A program made the translations under genes and the position numbers. The notes beneath the pieces are model-generated. The model searched no databases, was not told where the DNA came from, and worked only from the letters and a program-made list of their open reading frames with translations. Of a stretch of 9,956 nt of DNA, positions 6,521 through 9,956 are shown in pieces; position 1 is the first letter of the stretch; every line of letters starts with the position of its first letter. This DNA is from Actinomycetota bacterium (GTDB taxonomy: Bacteria > Actinomycetota > Acidimicrobiia > Spongiisociales > ZC4RG35), in NCBI GenBank assembly GCA_022615295.1, contig JAKEHF010000156.1, positions 1-9,956 of the forward strand, read 5' to 3'.

Positions 6521-7593
6521 GGCTCGAGGAGGTGCCGTTGCGACTCGTACAGGGCGTCGAGACGCTCCACCAACCCGTCGGGCTCGTCCACGGCGGCAGC
6601 GGCGAGGACGATCAGGTCGACGAGACCGTGGAAGTCGGCGAGCGATATCTCCTCACGCATGGCGACCGCCGGTCCGGCGCCGCTCTGCACGGCGTCGAGA
6701 TTCCCCCGGTTGTGCCAGTTCCTCAACGCCACACACAAACCTGCAGAGCGATAGCCATATGCCCCGAAGGCGGTGGCCTCACATCCCCCGCCGTCCATGA
6801 GTCTGCGTTGGTGGCGGAGCCCGGTGTGGGTGGCCGTCTGGCTGATGAGGTTTGTCATCTCCTTGTCGAAGACGGTGGACCGGTCACCGGTGCGGATGAT
6901 CGGGCCGGCTCCGACCGGGGCCGTGGGCAGCTCCCGTGAGGTCTCGATCGAGATGATCCGCGTGTCCTCGGGGACGGTCCGATTCCTGGCGGCATGGATG
7001 GCCCCGATGAGACCCACCTCCTCCGCCCTGGTCAGCAACACCCCGAAATGACGGAAGGCGGGTTGGCCACGCACCCGGTCGAGTGCGGCCAGACATGCCG
7101 CCACACCGGCGAGGTCATCACAGGCAGACGCCGAATGCATACCCGGCTCGGCCCCGTTAGGGCCGAACACCCACATCAGGATGTCGTCGTGATCCGGCAT
7201 GACAGCGTCGGCGGCGGGGAGGAGACGGCCGGTCTGGGTGTCGGGGTCGTAGGAGGCCACCCGGAACCTGTCCCCGCCTGGGGGCGAGACCGTCTCGATC
7301 AGGGCCTCGTCGAAGTAGGCAGGGTCGACGCCGCCCCTGAAGACGAACCGGCCCGAGCCCAGGGAGACGAACGCGGGATGGTCCATGTGGGCCACGGCCA
7401 GCAGCGGGGAACGCCGATGGCGCCGCTTCTGAGTGATCATCAGATTGCCACCGCTGTCGGCCCGCATCGCCAGGTCGGGCCGCCGCGACACCCAGGCACC
7501 GACCCATGCCGCCACCCGTTGCTCCAACCCGGAGGCGGTTGGCAGACGGGTGAGCTCGGTGAGCCATCTCTCGACGACCGCCCTCCTCGCCAT
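6517..7593 (-). CDS. M42/M28-type di-zinc metalloaminopeptidase-like protein
   Basis: A 358-residue protein of the co-catalytic zinc peptidase clan (M42/M28/M20 fold), cytosolic because no signal sequence is present. Candidate ligands appear in the expected order: H69 and D71 in A-V-A-H-M-D-H, bridging D159 in A-C-D-D-L-A-G-V-A, catalytic E191 and ligand E192 in R-A-E-E-V-G-L-I-G-A, E217 in I-S-I-E-T-S-R-E where many M42 enzymes have Asp, and H294 in N-W-H-N. The residue runs AEEVGLIGA and CDDLAG favour M42 (glutamyl aminopeptidase/endoglucanase-M type). The segment between H69 and D159 would hold the oligomerisation domain. The ATG lies 2 nt after the sufC stop without a Shine-Dalgarno, so translation is probably coupled. 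Its substrate and its link to Fe-S biogenesis are unknown. Confidence 0.8.
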   Translation of the reverse strand: MARRAVVERWLTELTRLPTASGLEQRVAAWVGAWVSRRPDLAMRADSGGNLMITQKRRHRRSPLLAVAHMDHPAFVSLGSGRFVFRGGVDPAYFDEALIETVSPPGGDRFRVASYDPDTQTGRLLPAADAVMPDHDDILMWVFGPNGAEPGMHSASACDDLAGVAACLAALDRVRGQPAFRHFGVLLTRAEEVGLIGAIHAARNRTVPEDTRIISIETSRELPTAPVGAGPIIRTGDRSTVFDKEMTNLISQTATHTGLRHQRRLMDGGGCEATAFGAYGYRSAGLCVALRNWHNRGNLDAVQSGAGPAVAMREEISLADFHGLVDLIVLAAAAVDEPDGLVERLDALYESQRHLLEP

Positions 7594-7595
7594 CG

Positions 7596-8393
7596 TCAGA
7601 CGTCGAAGGGGGTCTCGGTGAAGAAGTCCGACGGGGCCTTGATGGAGACCTCGGAAGGTCTGAGGACCCCGAGACGCTCACGGACGGCCTCGTATCCACC
7701 GCGCTCCAGCTCCTCGGCCAGCTCGCTCGTGCCGCTGTCCACGATCCGACCGTCTATCAGCACGTGGATGCGGTCGGGGGTGACATAACGGAGGATCCTG
7801 CTGTAGTGAGTGATCATCACCACACCCAGCTCGGGTGAGCGCATGCCCTCCACCGCGGCGGCCACCTGTCTCACCGCATCGATGTCGAGACCACTGTCGA
7901 TCTCGTCCAGCAGCGCCACCTTGGGTCGGAGGACCGCCATCTGGAAGATCTCCGACCGCTTCTTCTCACCGCCGGACAGGTTGTTGTTCAGTGAGCGGTC
8001 GAGGAACCTCGTCATACCGAACCTCTCGGCCTCGGCCTCGATGCGGCCGGCGGCCTCTTCCGACGGGATCCCCTTCTCGTCGGTGGCCTCCATCATGAAC
8101 TCGCGTAGGGCCACGCCCGGGATCTCGGTCGGATACTGGAAGCTCTGCAACAGCCCCCGACGGGCCCTCTCGTCGACCTCGAGGTCCAGGAGCTCTGTGT
8201 CGTCGAGCGTGGCGGAGCCTTCAATCTCATATCCCGGCTTCCCTGTGAGCACGTGGCAGAGCGTCGACTTGCCGGAGCCGTTGGGGCCCATGATCGCGTG
8301 GACCTCGCCATAGGGCACCACGAGATCGAGACCCTCGAGGATCCGCTTTCCGTCGACTACGGCCCCCAGACCTCTGACCTGAAGGGCCGTCAT
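7596..8393 (-). CDS. sufC: SufC Fe-S assembly ATPase (copy 2, with sufD and Rieske)
   Basis: Second SufC, 265 residues. Walker A is G36-P-N-G-S-G-K-S-T44, the Q-loop is Q86 in FQYPTEIPGV, the signature is L139-S-G-G-E-K-K-R, Walker B has D163-E164 in L-L-D-E-I-D-S-G-L-D, and the switch is H196 in I-T-H-Y. All catalytic elements are intact, so both SufC copies should be active. It differs from copy 1 in the signature (NNNLSGGEKK against NEGFSGGERK), in Ile for Thr in DETDSGLD, in shorter loops, and in a longer C-terminus ending SIKAPSDFFTETPFDV. The ATG at 8393 has GAGGAG 5 nt upstream and overlaps the Rieske stop (ATGA); the longer open frame upstream runs through the Rieske gene and is rejected. 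Position after sufD suggests this copy serves SufBCD directly. Confidence 0.95.
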   Translation of the reverse strand: MTALQVRGLGAVVDGKRILEGLDLVVPYGEVHAIMGPNGSGKSTLCHVLTGKPGYEIEGSATLDDTELLDLEVDERARRGLLQSFQYPTEIPGVALREFMMEATDEKGIPSEEAAGRIEAEAERFGMTRFLDRSLNNNLSGGEKKRSEIFQMAVLRPKVALLDEIDSGLDIDAVRQVAAAVEGMRSPELGVVMITHYSRILRYVTPDRIHVLIDGRIVDSGTSELAEELERGGYEAVRERLGVLRPSEVSIKAPSDFFTETPFDV

Positions 8394-8707
8394 TCTGTCT
8401 CCTCGGAGATAGTGAGATACACCGTCCCATCCTCGATGTCGACGGGATACACGGGCACAGGCTTGGTGGCCGGGAGCGACATCGGCCGCCCGGTGCGCAG
8501 GTTGAACTCCGACCCGTGACGGGGGCACTCGACGGCGTCATCGAAGATCTCGCCCTCTGACAGCCATGCCTCGGCGTGCGAGCACCTGTCGTCGAGGGCG
8601 AAGACCTCGTCACCCACGCGGAACATCGCGATGCGGAGGTCCCCGACCCTCACCCTCACCCCTCGCTCGTTGGGGAGGTCATCGAGGGCGGTGACGGCGA
8701 CTCTCAT
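8390..8707 (-). CDS. Rieske [2Fe-2S] ferredoxin of the SUF operon
   Basis: A 105-residue soluble Rieske protein of the dioxygenase-ferredoxin/NirD type. Cluster ligands are C42 and H44 (R-C-S-H) and C61 and H64 (E-C-P-R-H-G), giving C-x-H-x16-C-x2-H. The C-terminal half has the usual G-R-P-x-S-L-P-A and P-V-Y-P-V strands. There is no signal peptide or membrane anchor, so it is cytosolic. The ATG at 8707 overlaps the sufD stop (ATGA) with GAGGG about 9 nt upstream, and its own stop overlaps sufC, so all three are translationally coupled. Actinobacterial SUF operons commonly carry such a gene between sufD and sufC. Its role there is unproven; delivering electrons for cluster assembly is a reasonable guess. 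Such proteins are often mislabelled as dioxygenase subunits. Confidence 0.92.
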   Translation of the reverse strand: MRVAVTALDDLPNERGVRVRVGDLRIAMFRVGDEVFALDDRCSHAEAWLSEGEIFDDAVECPRHGSEFNLRTGRPMSLPATKPVPVYPVDIEDGTVYLTISEETE

Positions 8708-9951
8708 GCCACCCGTCCCTCCTCCTGGGCGGTCACGAAGCGTCGGAAGACCTCCTCGGAGACCGGGCCCTCGATACCGGGGATGGGAAGCCTGTCGATG
8801 ACCTCCTGGAAGAAGCCCCTGATCAGGAGTCGCTCGGCGCGTGGTCGGGGAAGACCGCGACTCTGCAAGTAGTAGAGATGGTCCTGTTCGAGAGGACCCA
8901 CCGAGGACGCGTGGCCACACATCACGTCGTGACAGAGGATCTCGAGATTGGGCACCGAGTGGGCCTTGGCGTTCTCCGACAGGACCAGATTGCGGTTCGT
9001 TTCGAAGGTCGAGGTGCGCACCGCGTCCCTCTCGATGCGGAGCAGACCCGTGAAGACGCTCTCCGCATCGTCCTCGACGGCGCCCTTGAGGAAGACGTCG
9101 GACGTGGTGTTCCTGCCGACGTGTCTGATGAGCACCCTGTAGTCGAGCGTCTGCGATCCCTCGCCAAAGTAGAGGCCGACCGTCTGGGCCGAGGACCCGT
9201 CACCGATCAGGTCCACGCCCAGATCGAGCCGGCCAAAGTCGCCTCCGAGACCCACCTCGCCGATCCGGCCCGTGGCGTCGCGCCCGAGGGTCATCCGCTG
9301 GTGGACCACACCTGTGGCGGCCTGATCGAGCCCCTGGATGGCGAGCAGGCGGAGATGACCACCGTCGGCGACGTCGATGTCGATCTCGGGAACGGAGAGG
9401 AGACGGGCCCCGGGGCTGCTCCGATAGACGACGAGCACCCGGCCCTCGGCGTGATCTGCCACCCGGATCGACACATGTGGGAACGACGCCGTCCCGGCCG
9501 CCGTCGTCTGGATCTCGACCAGCACCGGGGTCTCCACGGGCCTCGTGAAGTCGACATAGAGGCCGTCGTCGGCAAACGCGGCATGAGCCGCCGCCAGTTT
9601 GTTGTGGTCGACCGGCACCAACGAGCGGTGACGGTCGGGCTCGATCTCAGACAGCCTGGCAAGCATGGCGCCGTCGGTCTCGAGGATGGCCCCGTCGACG
9701 ATGAGGGCCCGTCCTGCCAGCTCGGTGAGACGTCCGGTGAACGGCCCGGGGGGCAATGGGTCACCCGGATCCACGACCGGAGTCAGCTCGGAGAAGGGGA
9801 GATCGTAGGAGACATAACGCCAGTCCTCCTCGCTCCCCGTGGGCTCGTCGAGCTTCTCGAACACGTCGAAGGCGGACTCCATGGAGGGTCGTCTCCAGAC
9901 CGGGGCGCGAGCGGCGATCCTGGCGTGGGCGGATGAGTCAAACGCGGTCAA
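8704..9951 (-). CDS. sufD: SufD, Fe-S scaffold component
   Basis: SufD pairs with SufB and a SufC dimer to form the SufBC2D complex that builds Fe-S clusters in the cytosol. Of the 415 residues, the N-terminal helical part includes E41-E-D-W-R-Y, the usual 'E-x-W-R-Y' of SufD. The beta-helix follows, with R276-H-V-G-R-N-T-T-S-D-V-F-L-K-G typical of the SufB/SufD core. The C-terminus has D342-V-M-C-G-H347-A-S-S-V-G-P-L and Y-Y-L-Q-S-R-G-L, where H347 corresponds to the functional histidine of SufD. The start is taken as TTG at 9951 because the product then begins like other SufD proteins, but the frame is open to the window edge and no Shine-Dalgarno can be seen, so the true start may lie outside. 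sufB is expected upstream, beyond the window. SufB identity was considered and disfavoured by the short N-terminal part. Confidence 0.92.
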   Translation of the reverse strand: MTAFDSSAHARIAARAPVWRRPSMESAFDVFEKLDEPTGSEEDWRYVSYDLPFSELTPVVDPGDPLPPGPFTGRLTELAGRALIVDGAILETDGAMLARLSEIEPDRHRSLVPVDHNKLAAAHAAFADDGLYVDFTRPVETPVLVEIQTTAAGTASFPHVSIRVADHAEGRVLVVYRSSPGARLLSVPEIDIDVADGGHLRLLAIQGLDQAATGVVHQRMTLGRDATGRIGEVGLGGDFGRLDLGVDLIGDGSSAQTVGLYFGEGSQTLDYRVLIRHVGRNTTSDVFLKGAVEDDAESVFTGLLRIERDAVRTSTFETNRNLVLSENAKAHSVPNLEILCHDVMCGHASSVGPLEQDHLYYLQSRGLPRPRAERLLIRGFFQEVIDRLPIPGIEGPVSEEVFRRFVTAQEEGRVA

Positions 9952-9956
9952 GAAAC

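Noticed and set aside
5459..6754. Plus-strand open frame opposite the FAD oxidoreductase
   Set aside because: Composition is typical of an antisense shadow, with no recognisable motif; the minus-strand protein is clearly real.
8394..8528. N-terminal extension of sufC copy 2 into the Rieske gene
   Set aside because: The ATG at 8393 has a good Shine-Dalgarno and gives the normal SufC start; the extension is the Rieske gene read in another frame.
8878..9936. Plus-strand open frame opposite sufD
   Set aside because: Antisense shadow of sufD with low-complexity Arg/Gly/Asp-rich sequence.
1..9956. CRISPR arrays, tRNA/rRNA genes, transposases, phage or defence genes
   Set aside because: No regular repeats, no RNA-gene signatures and no recombinase or defence motifs were seen on either strand; all real coding space belongs to the genes listed.

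Overview
The window is GC-rich with dense bacterial gene packing: 4-nt start/stop overlaps, several TTG and GTG starts, and gaps mostly under 120 bp. A SufU-type Fe-S scaffold, a Rieske gene between sufD and sufC, and an LLM-class (F420-type) oxidoreductase suggest an actinomycetote, possibly from a deep-branching class such as Acidimicrobiia. That placement is inference from gene content; no rRNA or marker gene is present.

Plus strand, 1-3546: the 3' end of an LLM-class flavin/F420 oxidoreductase overlaps a YbaK/EbsC-type deacylase gene. After a 39-bp gap comes a three-gene SUF block: sufC (copy 1), sufS (4-nt overlap) and sufU, which is separated from sufS by a 117-bp spacer holding two small hairpins.

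Minus strand, 9956 down to 3553: a long operon-like run reads sufD, Rieske ferredoxin, sufC (copy 2), M42/M28-type metalloaminopeptidase, FOXRED1-like FAD oxidoreductase, fumC and a small zf-TFIIB-like double zinc-ribbon protein. Neighbours overlap by 4 nt or lie a few bases apart, except for a 32-bp gap before fumC that carries a strong Shine-Dalgarno. sufB is expected just beyond the right edge but is not visible. The two strands converge tail to tail between 3546 and 3553.

Together the genes supply most of a SUF system: SufS makes persulfide from cysteine, SufU is the Zn-dependent sulfur acceptor, and SufC and SufD belong to the SufBCD assembly scaffold. The usual actinobacterial order, sufB-sufD-Rieske-sufC-sufS-sufU, is here broken at sufC. 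Each half has its own diverged sufC and the halves face each other. The sufD-side operon also carries four genes not normally counted as SUF components. No mobile elements, tRNA, rRNA or CRISPR arrays were seen. No stretch longer than 300 bases lacks a gene.
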